Shown: positions 46,301 to 58,852, counted from the stretch's first letter. The stretch: 64,000 bases of DNA from Dactylonectria macrodidyma (GCA_020744425.1 JAGMUV010000005.1:124001-188000); one strand, 5' to 3'. Numbers and translations: made by a program. The notes: a model not told the origin generated them from the sequence alone.

Positions 46301-47330
46301 ACAAAAAGGCTAAAGCCCTCCTTATAAGTATTAACTTTAAAGAATAATGGCTTTTTAAGGTTATAATAATAAAAGAAGTACTAGTTAGTAAGGAACTTTT
46401 GTAAGTTATTAAAAGCCTCTCTTTCCTTAGTTATTAGCTCAAAGGTCTTTTGCTTAGCTCACTATTTACAGACGTTTTTTAATAGTCCTTTAGGTATTTC
46501 CTGCTCTTCGCATACCTCTTTTAATAGCTATGTTTTTCTTTCCTAGAGTTTCCAGATTCTTACTTTATACTATAGGATGCCTTTCTTAATAAAACTAGCT
46601 ATATTGATATATATTTTAAGAGTAGCTAAATTTATAAATATAACTATTTTTATAAAAGCGTCTAACCTATTAGAAGTTTTAAACACTCCTTCGCTATTTA
46701 TAATAAAGCTAAGGAAATAGATAGTAAGAAATGCAAAAAATGACTTAGTTATAGCAATATATATCCAGTTTTCTATAATAATTCAAAGGCTTACCTCTAG
46801 GTATTCAAAGTATTCTTCCTATATATTAAAAAAGATTATAATATTATTAATATAGATATAGATATAAGCGCTATAAGGCCTGAAGATTCTATCTATAAAT
46901 CTTTAAGCATAAGCAGGAGCATTCTTAAATCCTATTAGGGTTATATTAAAAACCTCTAATCTGTAGTTAGAAATGACAATTATATAATTATAATACGTAG
47001 TAAGTACTAGTAATTAGAAGAAAAACCCTATACTATTAAAAACTAAGTACTATCCCTTTCCTCTTATTACTTCTATAATATTATCTTAATCAGAAAGGGA
47101 ATAGTAATCTAGGATTACTAATTAATTAAGCAGTCTAAGGTTAATAATGACTTTGCCTTTCTTCTTACTATTTATAATCCTCTAGATGATAAATGCGGAG
47201 CAGGCGATTATAACCAGTTAGTCTATAAAACCTATCTTTCCTTATGTATAGAGTTTCTTATGGGTTTCGTTAAGTAAAGCGCGATCTTTAACTCTAAGGG
47301 AGTACTTCTTAAGGTTTTACTTCTGGTTTT
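46301..47330 (-). pseudogene. Reverse transcriptase of the third element
   Basis: Minus-strand EVFNITLIGFKNAPAYA, then RFIDRIFRPYSAYIYIYINN and EEYFEYL (about 46800-46950) match the Ty3/Gypsy RT order [TM]xFGLxNAPAxFQ...Y[VI]DD[IV]. The catalytic box reads YINN, both Asp codons having become Asn by G-to-A changes. Inactive. Confidence 0.75.
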
Positions 47331-47889
47331 GCTATCTATTAATAAGGTCTACTTATATCTTCATTTCTTCTAGTATTAGGATAATACCTCTATCTCTATA
47401 GATATTATATTTATCTATTAAGAGGATGACTTTAGTTACTATTTCCTTATTAATATTAGTAATATTAACTATAAATTAGTTCTTAATAGTTAGTACGTCC
47501 TCTAGTATGGAGATTCTATAGCTAGGCATGCTAGTATTAACCTCTTAAGCATTAGGAAGGACGTTTTATTCAATTTCGATACCTGCTTTTTCAGCTTCTG
47601 CAATGAGTGCGTTAATTAAGTCAAATTCCTTACTATATAGATGCTTAAGACTGCCTATCCTACTGACGAAGTAGGCTTCCTTATTATTATTATAATTAGA
47701 GATATAACTGAGTTTTTAGTATTTACAAATAACCATTCTTCTACTACTATTATTAAATACTTAAATGAGCGGCAGAGTATTCCTATTAACTATAGCGTCG
47801 AATATGGCTAGATGTGCTAATTCAAAGTAGAAAGCTTCTGGTTCTGTTCCTTCTATTGCGTCCTTAGCGGGCAGTTTTGCTTAGTTAGC

Positions 47890-48201
47890 TTAGATAAAAG
47901 CGACCTGCCTAGGTTTAATAATAACTATTCTTATACTCATAACCTTTCTACTAATAATCTCTTTCTTCCTTTTAAAAATCTTACCCTTAGTTTTTATACT
48001 ATAGGCTGACCTAAAGATAATGCTTTTACTAATAAAATCGATCTTTGCGCTATATTTATATAGTAGGTTAGTTCTAATAAGTATTTTCAGACCTAGTCCC
48101 TTTATAACTTTAGCTTTGACTATAAAGTATGTAGAAATGTCTTTTCTTTTAATAGTTCCTAGTATATAGAAGTCAAAGGTAGCTTTTATATCTACTTTCA
48201 T
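47890..48201 (-). pseudogene. Retropepsin-like region of the third element
   Basis: A 103-codon frame: MKVDIKATFDFYILGTIKR, then YFIVKAKVIKGLGLKILI and TNLLYKYSAKIDF. The strand-turn pattern GLGxKxLIGxDxLxxYGAxIDF is that of aspartic proteases in fungal gag-pol polyproteins; here the Gly-Thr-Asp position is partly changed. It is the longest surviving frame of this element. Confidence 0.6.
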
Positions 48202-48489
48202 ACTAGCTCTAATACTATTAACCTTTTTTAGCAGTTAGTGCGTCTATATTACTTTATTTTTATGCATTTTTAGCCAGTTATAGTTAGTAAGGATAGCAGA
48301 TATGCCCGTATTTAAACACACTTTATAGGAGTCTCCTTTATTATTAAATTTAACTAGAATACGAAAGTAGGTATTCGCTTTCCGCTCTAGGGTCTTAGCA
48401 AAGTCTGGTCTTCCGATAGCTTCGATAACTTAACCCTCGCTAAGGCCGGATTTACGCTACCGCTTTGAGGTTTTTATAATATAAAATGC

Positions 48490-51420
48490 ATTAATAAAGG
48501 CTGAGTTAGCTATATTATTATTACTCATACTAGTGTCTGAATCGTTAGAGGACTCGTCGCCTTCGTTAATAAAGTAATATCCGTCTGTGACTAGTTCCTT
48601 ACGTCATTCTCAGAACCTTTCATCATCCTCATAAAGGCGTAGCTCTAGGCCGTACAGTCCTTTCTACTATTAGTCCTATTAGTAATAGAAGAAATGCTAG
48701 GGGTTTCATTAGAAGCGGCCTAAGTTGCAGTTTCTATCTTATGGGTCATCCCTTAGCGTTACTTCTTCCTACCCTAAGGATGAATTCTTCTGCTACTACG
48801 GTCACTTTTAGCAGTCTGGTTTTCGATTTCTATCTAGCCGGTTATTGCAGTTATCTTGCTTATTATTTGCATAGTATGGAGGATTGCGATCGTCCTGCTG
48901 GCGGCTCTGCTAGTAGGGCCGTCTCTTCTGTTAGTATGGCGGCTGGTTCTGACTCTATTATAAGCATCCTTACTCGCCTTAGTCCTAGTTATTATATTCT
49001 TAGTACTTTAGTAGGTATCTTTAATCTTAGTCATTCTATTCTTAATAAGCATTAGGTCTTTTTACTTTACTATTAGATTCGTCTTCTCTTTTGTTTCTAT
49101 AGCTTATAAACGCTTTCTAGGCTATATATATATTCGATTTAAATATAGTTTTTAGTTTGAGGTCATTCACTTCCTTTTTAGTATTGATTTTACTCTAAAG
49201 ATTGCGTTTTTTATTATCGAAGTATAAAAGGTAGTCTGCCTGGCTTATCCTTTCTTTTAGTAGGTCTGCGATAGTCTTAAGTTTAGCATCTAGGCGGGTG
49301 TAAATAGCAAGTAGCAGTTAGTAATTAGTCATTCTCTTAAGAGCTCGTTCCTTAGTAAAGACTGTGCTAGCAAAATCGCGTATATACTTATTGCTTATAA
49401 TATCCTCCTTAGTAAATTTAGCTTTTATTAACTATTTAAGCGCATTATCTTATTATATACTAAATTCCTTATATATTGCATTAAGAAATAGGTCTTTGTT
49501 AGAAGTTAGTCTTTTTTAGTCCTTATTATTAAGCTAATTAGAGTACTATATTAATACTAACCCTTAAAGGTTATTTTTAAGTCCTTTTAGGATAGCTTCA
49601 TACTTATAAAGGTTAATTAGATCTTAGTAAGTATTAACTATATCTATTTATAATTCTATATTATAGAAGATAATTTACTTTTTATTATAGTAAGTATCCC
49701 TTTAACTGCTTATATCACTTTTAACTCTATTAGGCTAGAATAGACCTAAATGCTGAATGTCATAGTCCCTTCTGCTCAAGTGCCTATTACTAGCTATAAA
49801 TACTGCTATTATTACTAGTATTTAAAATGCTTATCTTACTATAAGGTTAGTTAAAAATGGCTTATAACTTCTTTAACTCCTCGCTTCTATTATTCTATAA
49901 GTATTATCTAGTAAGTCATTAAATTCTTCTTTCTAACTATAAGGAGGCTTATATAAGCCTCTAATCTTAATATATAAGTAGTGACCTAGGATTACTCTAT
50001 AAGATTTACTTAATATAGGTTTTTATACTAACTAATTATAATAATTTAGCATTATATAGGTTAGATTTAGCCATACTCCTATTCAGTCTGCCTTTATAAG
50101 GTTCTTACTATAGCGATCCAGTCAGTTTATAAATAAAGTGACTTTATTAATTATACTACCTATTTAAATAGTAATATTATTAAACTATATTATAAGGATA
50201 TTAATATTTCCTAAGACCTTTATTAAGCGCTCCTTTAGATTCTTAAAGCCGTTCTATATAGAATTAAACTAAGCTAATATCCTTCTAAAGTCCCTTACTA
50301 TAATATCGATTTTAGTATTAGTACTATTTATTCTATTAGTAAGGGCTATTATTATATCTTAAAGCTTGCTTATCCTCTATAGTTCATATTAGTAGTTTCT
50401 TCTATTATTTTCGAAAGTAGAGGATCTTTAATACTAAGCGTAGGCTCACTCTACTAGAGTTAGTGACTGCCTTGCTTTTTTAATAGCGTCCTCGTCCGTT
50501 CTGCTATAGGAAATGACTTTATTATGGCGGCTTCTGCTTCCCTGTCTCTATGATGGTCTGATCGTTCTGCTAGATCCTGACTCTTGCGATCCTGACCCTC
50601 TTAGTAGTGCCTCCTGCTTATACACTGGTTCTGCTGTCTGGGAGATTTGGCCTAATGTTAATAGACTAAATCGTATGTTATTAGTAGGAGCTTTTAATAT
50701 CCTTAATGATGGTTCTTTATACTGGGTAGTTGTTTTCTAGAAGATTTTTCTTAGTCCTAGGTTGGAAACGCTGTTGTCTGTTAGTAGCGTATAGCCTAAT
50801 TGTGCTATTGCTAAGTAGCTTCTGACCCCCAGTCCTATTAGGGGCTGTTTTCCTTTTTTAGGGGGTCTTCTTAGCCTATTCTCAGTTATTATTAGTGCTG
50901 CAGCTTCTGACCGGATGGCTGGGAAGTTTTCAGGGTCTTCAAGATCCCTGTATTTAAAGAGGTCCTCGTTTTCTATCATTATTACTATTTCTGACTCTAA
51001 GGAGGTGTAAAGTAGCTCTAGGCCTAGCAGATTTGTAAGAAGTTATAATTCTCTCACTCTCTTAAGGATCCTTTCTATTATCTTCTAAGCTTCCTTTATT
51101 TAGTGCGGGTCGATGGAATTCTAGTTAGAAGGGGGTTCTTCGTCTTATGACTCATTAAGTCTGACCAGGTCGCCGTATTCATTAAGTATATAGTAGCAGA
51201 GTTCTACAAGGTCTGAAAATCTATCAGATTTTACTAAGAAGGTTTGTCTGACCTTAGTGTTTTTATCCTTAAGGAAGAAGCTTCTAACTCTCTTTATAGT
51301 AAGTAGATCTTCTAAGGTAATTAGTTTAGGGATTTTGAGCTTTTCTTATAATTATTCAGTTTTACCTATAGGATTTAAACTTCTTTACTAAGAGTGCTTT
51401 TATAAGAGCTACTTCTAGTA
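48490..51420 (-). pseudogene. gag-like region of the third element
   Basis: Minus-strand blocks include FLKDKNTKVRQTFLVKSDRF and LVELCYYILNEYGDLVRLNE (51130-51290) and the 80-codon frame IENEDLFKYRDLEDPENFP (50737-50979) with RLRRPPKKGKQPLIGLGVRS. I recognise no capsid or zinc-knuckle motif with certainty. Called by position between the 5' LTR and the protease. Confidence 0.5.
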
Positions 51421-51516
51421 AGATTTCTATTAGTTTTAGTATACTATTTTAAGTTATATTTCTAGCGTTTTATAAAAGGGGTTAGTATAATGCGAGAACT
51501 AGTAATTATTACTACT

Positions 51517-51760
51517 TATTATAGTTCTCTTAGTATCTAACTTAAAGGATGTTATTATTAATAGCTATACTATTAGATATACTTATTATTATGTTTTATA
51601 CTATTATAGTTCCTTTACCTTAGTAATTAGTATTTAGTGATCTAGTTCTATATATTATATATAAAGTCTTAATTATCTCCTCTAACTTCTAGAGTAGAAG
51701 ATTTGACTATAGGCATGTCATTTCTACTAGTGGGAACCTGGTCCCGACCTATCTATAACA
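51517..51760 (-). repeat. 5' LTR of the third retrotransposon
   Basis: 244 bp, starts TATTATAG (mutated TG) and ends TATAACA. Followed directly by GTTAG. Confidence 0.82.
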
Positions 51761-51765
51761 GTTAG
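51761..51765 (+). repeat. Target-site duplication, right copy
   Basis: GTTAG, identical to 40259-40263. Confirms retroviral-type integration of the third element. Confidence 0.8.
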
Positions 51766-52870
51766 CCTAAATAAACTACTAGGACTATAGAATAAGAATA
51801 CCTTCTCTAAGACCCTTAAAATCTTCTAAGACACTAAGTTAAGATATTATAAGAGTTAGTAATACAGTCTTCCTTATATAGCGTTATAAACGATGGTTAT
51901 ACTAGATAATAGCTAGCTTAGCCCTTGCCCTAGCCTTTGAGGAATCATCTTATAAGTCCTTCCCCCTCTTATAAAACCTAATAGTTAAGTAAGAGTAATC
52001 CACATTAGGTATGCTGCTTTAAAGAGTAGATGGATCAGAATGTAAGACAAGTGGATAGGTCATTAGCTATATAAGCAGTAATAGAGCTAGAGCCTGAAAG
52101 AGCTATAAGCTTTATTAGGTTAGTAAAATTAGCATTCTTAGTACTACGTACAGCTGGCTAATTAACTCTCTAAATAAACTCCTAGCTATATAAAGTTACT
52201 ATAGCTTTTCTAGTAATATAGGCTGGGTTCTGGATCTCTTATTAAGAAGCAATAGGCTAGCATCTCCTTCAGTTCTCTTTATAATAAGTCTACTAAGTAA
52301 GGATAAACAAAGTATAATATTCTGCAGCGTTTAAAGCATGACTTTAGATCTTAAATGCTTTATTTAATAAGGGTTAAGAGACTTATAGATAAGAAAGGCA
52401 GAACTTATATAAGAAACGCGCTAGTTATAGCAGTCTATATATTACTTAGTTTACTTAGCAGACTGCCTCTTTACTATAAAGGCACTCTTTAATCTCTCTT
52501 CCTTATAATAAGTATAAATAATAAAGAGTAAATTAGTAAAGAGCTCTTTAGGGTTAAGACTAAAATCCATTACTTAATTAATAAAGCTATATTAAGACCT
52601 ATTGAATTAAGGAGATGAATTAAATATATAGTATTAGTATAGTATAAAGTAAATAAATAATTCTAAATAAACATAAGCTATTAGTACTCTGTATAAGCCT
52701 TTTAGAGGCTCGTACTTATTAGCCTTACTCTTTTAGTGCTATTAGCTAGTTGTGCGTTATTTTGCGACTTGCTATATAAAATCTGGACTAATCAGATTCT
52801 AAGAAACTTATTTATCCCTGTCTGCACCAAGCCCTCATTATTCGGGAAAACTTAAGAACTGATTTAAAGT
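51766..52870. repeat. AT-rich repeat remnant, right edge of the island
   Basis: Same composition as 35578-40258 and probably the other half of the element split by the third retrotransposon. No readable protein family. Composition returns to gene-space level at about 52780-52870. Confidence 0.45.
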
Positions 52871-52883
52871 CAGCCTTCGGCTG
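52871..52883 (-). repeat. 13-bp edge motif of the repeat island, right copy
   Basis: CAGCCTTCGGCTG on the plus strand, the inverse of 22422-22434. Confidence 0.4.
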
Positions 52884-53714
52884 AATCACAATCCATGTTG
52901 CATAGGTAGTAGATAATTGGTGAACTGTGCCGTAGCGACAGCCATAAGTAGCCAATCGGTGCTGCCACGACTAGCAGAGGCACAGACAGCTTAGTTGTTC
53001 AACCCCCTGCAATTCCGGCGGTGGCGGTAGAAGTCAACAGGGCCCCGGCGTGGCGTAGTGTTGGTGAACGTTTCCGTCCCCAATTGGCTTGTTTCAAGCC
53101 CAAGTTGCTTGTTTATAGTTGCGTCTTTATGGCCCCCGGTAAGACCTTCGCCATCCGTTTTTATGTTTTTATCTGATTTTATCTTGCTGGTCAAAGAGAC
53201 CTCGTCCATCATCTTAATAAGCTTGTCGTCTTTGGCGAGAAATACCACTTATCTCGGAAGGTACTGACTTTCTTGCAATGCAGTTAGCTATTTATTACTT
53301 GTGTTCGTTTAGGTCTTCCAGTGATGATTGTTACTGAGGATTGACGACTAATTCTTTAAAGTTGCCGTGAACTCAGCAAATAAGCATGGGTTTGAAGACC
53401 TTCTATATTATCTGTAGTCATGACAATCACATGAAATCTAGGGTAAGGCAGAATGTCTGAAATACGGAGTGAGCAAAGGAATGTGTTACCTCACAATATT
53501 GTATCCTGTACTTCAGAGATTTCGATAAAGAACATCCGCGAGACCATTTGGTGAAAATCTCACGCTCGGGACAATTCGGTCCTCGCGCAAGCGAAAAGTT
53601 CAGTTCCCCCCTGGCTATTTCAATTCTGCCAGTTGTGACCGCCCGGTCCAGCCTAGGTCGTGATAGGAGGAGCAAGAGCTACTCAAGTCCCGCAACACTT
53701 CAACCTACCCCGAA
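52884..53714. other. Intergenic, F-box upstream region
   Basis: No supported gene. An 85-codon minus frame at 52991-53248 with a Lys/Asp/Thr-rich product has no recognisable motif. The last 100 bases before 53715 are CA/CT-rich, a likely 5' leader. Confidence 0.45.
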
Positions 53715-55088
53715 ATGTCCGCCTTCAGCTTGGATGCAATTACCAATGAACTCCTAGTTCTCATTGCCGACTACCTCGACCACGATGCTCTTGCGCGACT
53801 CAACCGCACATGTAAGCGCATCAACGCGGTGATAGAACCTCAAATATGGACCAAAATTGAGTTCCACAGCAACGGATATCATGAATCTTCTGCAGAGGCC
53901 AAAGATCCCCCACCATTTACTGCTGCGACGCTACGAAATTATCAAACGGAGCGACACCCAGGTCAATACGCGTTAGGCCACATTCACGAGAATAAGGCAA
54001 TGACGTTCGTGAATCTGCTGCAAGATTACCACGCAAACAATCAGGAACGACTCAAGGAGCTCTGCTCGCGCGTAAAGCACCTCTGCACTGGCGTCATCCA
54101 TGAGTGGGGACAACGGGAGGGTTACGGTGACGATGAAGGTGACAACAAGACCAAGTTCTGGCAAATCATACCCTACTTCACCAACCTCGAGACATTGGAA
54201 ATACACGGCGATAATACGGCTCTGCCCCTCATCATTGATGAGATCACCGCCCCTCCTCTGCAGAAGCTGCGTTTCACCAAACTTTTTGCTTATGTTCCGT
54301 TACAATTCGCGCAATGGGTTATGAAGTCAGCGCCTACGCTCGAGCGACTGGATCTCGGATTGTTGGACAGACCAATATCCACCTCTCTTGCCAACAATCC
54401 CGAGAACCCGCCATTGCCCGAGGAGAACCTGGGAGACTCAGACGGAGAGTCAGATTATGGGAGTTTGTGCGGCGAAAATGTAATTCCAAGACCAATGGGT
54501 GGAATAGTTTGCGGCAGACTCGAGCCCAATTTGTCCAGGTTGAAGACCCTGTACCTGTGTTCGCCGGCAGCTTCTCCTGTCAGTGAAGACGCCTGGAGTC
54601 AGTATACCTTCTCCAGCCGTGCCGAGCGGGCCTGTTTCTCCGATTGGAGACGCTTGCTTCTTGCATCCAGCCGTACGCTTGAGACCTTGGTGCTTGACCA
54701 GCGACCGGGCGCCGAATACATAGAGAATGACGGTGTCACTGAGGCTGAATATATGAGGCTCAACGAAGATGGCAACATTAATAAGGCACTGGTCAAACTG
54801 GTGAAAGATTTGCTGGTGGACAAGGATACCTTCCCGTTGCTTAAGCACGTGTATCTATATGGCTTTGCTGTTGCTGAGAACTCTGAACGCCAGCCGGGTG
54901 AGAAAACTCCTGGAGGCAGGTTGATGCTGGACCTCGCGCAGCGAGGCGTCAAGTGCGAGGCCAGGCTGGGCAAGTGGTGCTTCTTTGATAGTGATCCGGG
55001 ATATACATTTTGGTGTAAATGGGAGGATGATGATGACGACGAAGAGGATGAAGAGGACAGCTGGGATACTCTGCTGGCCCAGGTGTAA
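53715..55088 (+). CDS. F-box protein with C-terminal leucine-rich region
   Basis: Single exon, 457 residues. Residues about 5-45 (LDAITNELLVLIADYLDHDA, LNRTCKRINAVIEPQIW) form an F-box, which binds Skp1 in SCF ubiquitin ligases. Residues about 150-430 contain irregular leucine-rich blocks (LETLEIHG, LQKLRFTKL, LERLDLGLLD, LSRLKTLYLCSP, LETLVLDQ, LKHVYLYGF) likely to be the substrate-binding part. The C-terminus is an Asp/Glu-rich tail (about residues 434-449) before the final DTLLAQV. Similar F-box/LRR genes are very numerous in Pezizomycotina and each substrate is unknown. The start is supported by the F-box sitting right at the N-terminus. It is the first intact gene right of the transposon island. 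Confidence 0.85.
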   Translation: MSAFSLDAITNELLVLIADYLDHDALARLNRTCKRINAVIEPQIWTKIEFHSNGYHESSAEAKDPPPFTAATLRNYQTERHPGQYALGHIHENKAMTFVNLLQDYHANNQERLKELCSRVKHLCTGVIHEWGQREGYGDDEGDNKTKFWQIIPYFTNLETLEIHGDNTALPLIIDEITAPPLQKLRFTKLFAYVPLQFAQWVMKSAPTLERLDLGLLDRPISTSLANNPENPPLPEENLGDSDGESDYGSLCGENVIPRPMGGIVCGRLEPNLSRLKTLYLCSPAASPVSEDAWSQYTFSSRAERACFSDWRRLLLASSRTLETLVLDQRPGAEYIENDGVTEAEYMRLNEDGNINKALVKLVKDLLVDKDTFPLLKHVYLYGFAVAENSERQPGEKTPGGRLMLDLAQRGVKCEARLGKWCFFDSDPGYTFWCKWEDDDDDEEDEEDSWDTLLAQV

Positions 55089-56401
55089 GCTAATGGTCAG
55101 AATTAGAGTCGTAGGAAAAGTTTAGTAAAAGATGCTGTCGGCTGCTTCTCTTTGGGTTGTAAACATCTGATAGTTAGTTATCTTCCATCTCCGCTAGAGA
55201 GTATCCTAATATGTTTTACCTTGATGTTTCTCTTATGGAAATACTCAATAGCAAGACGTTGTAGTATCTTAGATCAGACACTATAGATTAAATAAACGAG
55301 ACATCCAAGTCGACTCCTAGTTGTCTGCGCAAGACCAAGTCTTCAAGCTCACCCTTTTGTTTAGCTCGATGGTACTAATTATAGACCCGTGAGTGTCTAT
55401 GATCGTGAGAAATGTGCCCGAAATCTACATTACCACCGACGTTTGACTATCGAAGAAACCTTAATAAGTTGCGATCGGGTCAAATCTACGTCTATCGACC
55501 CGACGATCTCATATCTTCTCAACACACTATGGCTTACATTTCCAAGTATAAGCCGCCTCACAAGTTGACCGCTCACTATCTTCGTCACGGTTTCGGCGTC
55601 ACAAATATCAACAAAGAAGGCATAGACCAAAAGATAAATGTGTGCATGTTCCACTATTACCTACGTTAGCCACGGCCGATGCTTGGTAACGAAGTTGGGA
55701 GAAACCTGTTTGATTTGTTGCCCCGCTGGGTTGTAGATGAGAGTCGTTGTTAGGAAACCCTAGGTAGGCTTCTGCTACGAGGCTTACTTATGATTTTGCA
55801 TTAGGTGGTGTGGAATAGCAAACAGCACCGTGTTTTTTTGCGTTTCGATGTGCACGGTGATCTCACCAGCTATCAATACACTTGATTATATAAGAGTTAT
55901 TTTGCACATTACCAGACAGTGGCCTACATTTTTCACTGTGACGCCCTGACTTACTAGATCATACACCTCCCACGCTCCCGTATTTAAAATTAAAAACCCT
56001 GTTGTTTTTAGTGGAGTAGTGAGATCCACTCCCCTCTGTCAATATACATTCAATCATTCTCATCATAATCTGTACTGTCCGGGGATCTCCCGTAAGCCTC
56101 CCGGAGATGGCCCGTGATGTCCGGCACTCCCCGAGCGTGACGACAAAAAGCGTCAAGGCCGCAATTCCCCGAGTCATGTTGCCTGCTCTGCTGTTGCAGT
56201 CTCTCCCTCGACCAATATCCCCCCTCTTCATCAACCTCACGTCCGAATCTCCGCGTCAACATACTTCTGCCATTCAAAACTTGTTTACTCGTTGCTCCAC
56301 AGCTGTATCCCGACAAGGGCCATCTCCAACCAGCTACCCCAAGCGTTCATCCGTCCGGGGTACCTCCACATATCGCGGCACTGTTTTCCAGATGCGCCGA
56401 A
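55089..56401. promoter_or_regulatory. Long upstream region of the Zn2Cys6 regulator
   Basis: About 1.3 kb without a supported gene. A frame at 55412-55669 has no motif. From about 56000 the sequence is CT-rich and holds several CCGGGG/CTCCCC-like motifs (for example at 56075-56105), possible carbon-repression sites. A small inverted repeat GTGGA...TCCAC lies at about 56011-56030. Confidence 0.35.
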
Positions 56402-58472
56402 ATGGATATCGATCAAGCCAACCATGAACCACAAATCCTGGCGTCGCCACAATCGCAACCAAACGGCAAGCGAAAGCGCATTGAACCCAGTCGTGATGCC
56501 GTTGTCTACCCCAGAAAGCGAGCCATTGCTGCATGTCGACAGTGTCGCGTGCGGAAGATCAAGTGCAACAACACTCGCCCCGCATGCGGAAGCTGCATGG
56601 CATCAAAATCGCAGTGTTGCTACGAGGACCAAGACCACTCAACGTGTGTATCAGCACGAGGTGAAAATTTCATCTCGCTAACCGCGCTACAGATTCGACC
56701 CGGCTAGTATCCTCATCCTCGATCGCCTAGACCAAGTCCTTTCTCGGCTCAACCAACTCCCCGGTTCTCAGCTGCCAGTCTCCACAACACCAATACTCGA
56801 CGCCACAACATCTCCAGCTCACCAGCCCTCTCAGCCGCTTGCTAGCCCCGATGTTGGAGATGCAAGCTACGACCATTTGCACATCCCGTCGTCGAGAACC
56901 GCGCCGGACTCTATACTACAATGGCCAATCTTTGAGCGTCGCTATCCGAAGAACTACATGGTCGACGAGGTTTTCACATGCGATATGTCCGATGATGACT
57001 TTGATGCCGAAGAGATGACCAAAAAAAGCAGGTGCAATCCGATATCGAGCGGCAACGGCATCTACGAAGACGAAGTTCTAGACCTCGTGCAGCGTTTCTT
57101 CGACCTAGTACATATAAAAAACCCAGTTCTAGACCCAGACACCGTCTGGTCATACGCACGTCGGGTGGCAGAGGAGGGACTAGGGTGGGACTCGCCCTCG
57201 TGCCTAGTGGTGAGCTCAGCTGAGACAATGAAATCCCCTGCATCTAACGCAAATTAGCTTATCCTCTGTGCTCTCGGATGTGTTGCCGAGCCCTTTACAT
57301 CTGACGCTTCTGTTGTTAAAGGTCGCACCTCACTAGAAGCATCATGTACCGAACTCCAAAAGGGAGAGAGGTACTACAACCTAGCCCGGAGGAGATTTGG
57401 CCTCCTAGGTCGAAACATCATCGCGTGCCAGTGCCAGTTCTTGGCAGGGGTATATCTCATGTATACCCAGCGCCCCCTGAGCGCCTGGTCCGAATTCCAC
57501 TCGGCATCGAGGACATACCATATCTACTTGCAGTGTCAAGCGCGGCGGCCAACGCGACCTGCGGATCCTGCCAGGGTGTCAAAGAACAGACAGCTGGAGC
57601 AACGGCTGTACTGGAGCTGTTACAAGTCTGAGTGCGAGCTGCGCACCGAGATTGAGTTGCCCAACAGCTCGCTCGCTGACTTTCACTACCCTGACATGCA
57701 CCCGTCACCGCCGGACCTCCTTAGCGAAGCACCTCATGGAGATAATCCGCTCCAACTTGGAGAGCGGCGACCAGGGGGGCGACGATCACTAGCATCGTAT
57801 CGCCTGCATGAACAGAGCTGGTTTTATTATCTCACGGAAATCACTCTTCGTCGATTATCTAATCGTGTTCTGAACACGCTCTACAATGAGGATCACCTGT
57901 CGTGGACGGACGAGAATTTGCCGTACATGGTCAAGGCTGTCTCCGAATTCGAGCAGCAGCTTCAACAATGGTAATCGACGGCTCCCAGCTTGACCAACTT
58001 TGACTAACGGTGGCTTAGGTACGAAGGACTTCCTGTTCCGATACAATACGACGAAAATACGATCCCGGCCGAAGAACTCCCCTACATGGTGTACGGCCGC
58101 GCCTTGGACATCAAGTCGTGGGTGTACCGGCCACTGCTATACTATCTGATCCATAGCCCTCCCAACGCGCCGTGTCGAGCACTGGTGCTGCCCTACTTGG
58201 ACAAGATATTCTCTAACTGCAAGATGATACTCCTCGCGCAGTCGGTGCCACATCGTCACCACGGCACGTGGTACGCGACACGCGGATGCGCCGCGGCTGC
58301 CCTGTCGATCTTAGGAGCGGTTCGGTGCGGGACGATACATGTCCCGGCTGGATGGGAACGAGATGTGCACGCTGCCATGGCGAATCTTAGGTACTGGGAG
58401 GACGAGTGTCCGGGGGTTCATCGGTCTTTGGAGGCGCTCGAGGGCATCATGGCTACCGTTCTTCCAGCCTGA
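56402..58472 (+). CDS. Zn(II)2Cys6 transcription factor
   Basis: Four exons, 56402-56643, 56693-57209, 57258-57970 and 58019-58472, give 641 residues. The three introns are 48-49 nt and all junctions keep frame (HST-FDPAS, CLV-LILCAL, QQW-YEGLP). A basic stretch GKRKRIEP is followed by cysteines 45, 48, 55, 62, 65 and 72 with spacing C-x2-C-x6-C-x6-C-x2-C-x6-C, and the basic loop RQCRVRKIKC expected for CGG-triplet binding. Next comes a short linker with ILILDRLDQVLSRLNQL, probably the dimer coiled coil, then an acidic low-complexity part and a long helical middle region (about residues 160-640). Nuclear. Neighbouring transporter, dehydrogenase and kinase genes make a pathway-specific sugar/polyol regulator plausible; this is inferred from position and the CGG repeats nearby. 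Intact. Confidence 0.88.
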
Positions 58473-58828
58473 TACCTTTAATGCCCAACAAGATAACTAG
58501 GGCTTGATTCTACACACGGTCAAGAGTTGTTGAAGAACGACAGGCTTGTAACCAGTTAGCTGATCGCCAGCTCTTGATACCGCGTCGCAGTTTCATCATG
58601 TATGCTGCCCTACCAAGGAGGTGGCCCAGCCTAGGCAGTTCGTGTGAACAAGGACCTATTCAAATGTATGAATAAGTATTCAACTGTCTTGAGTTTTTCC
58701 TCGACAACAGACAAAACATGGCTCCTTGGGGCATTGCACCATCGCTGCTCTGAATTCAAGTCACATCGACGATCATCACCACTGAAGCATTCTGGTACTG
58801 GGAATATTCTGTCTTCTTGTAGCACTTA

Positions 58829-58852
58829 TGTGTGTGTGTGTGTGTGTGTGTG
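58829..58852 (+). repeat. (TG)n microsatellite
   Basis: About twelve TG units in an uninterrupted run downstream of the regulator gene. Confidence 0.9.

Larger units (their letters stand above)
40264..51760 (-). mobile_element. Third Ty3/Gypsy retrotransposon (11.5 kb), RIP-decayed
   Basis: LTRs at 40264-40505 and 51517-51760 and a perfect 5-bp target duplication GTTAG define its ends. On the minus strand the order is gag-like region (about 51420-48500), protease (48201-47890), reverse transcriptase (about 47330-46300), RNase H, integrase (about 45560-44700), then a further long coding-like region (about 43170-40870) before the 3' LTR. RT before integrase makes it Ty3/Gypsy. It belongs to a different lineage from the chromoviruses to its left, with no sequence similarity in LTRs. 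Coding is riddled with TAG/TAA stops. Its length is large for a fungal LTR element because of the extra 3' region. Confidence 0.83.

Noticed and set aside
48741..49055. 104-codon plus-strand frame in the third element
   Set aside because: Shadow of the minus-strand gag/protease linker; Ser/Leu-rich composition is what the reverse strand of RIP-mutated coding sequence gives.
55412..55669. 85-codon frame between the F-box and regulator genes
   Set aside because: No domain, no leader or splice signals, and unremarkable composition.
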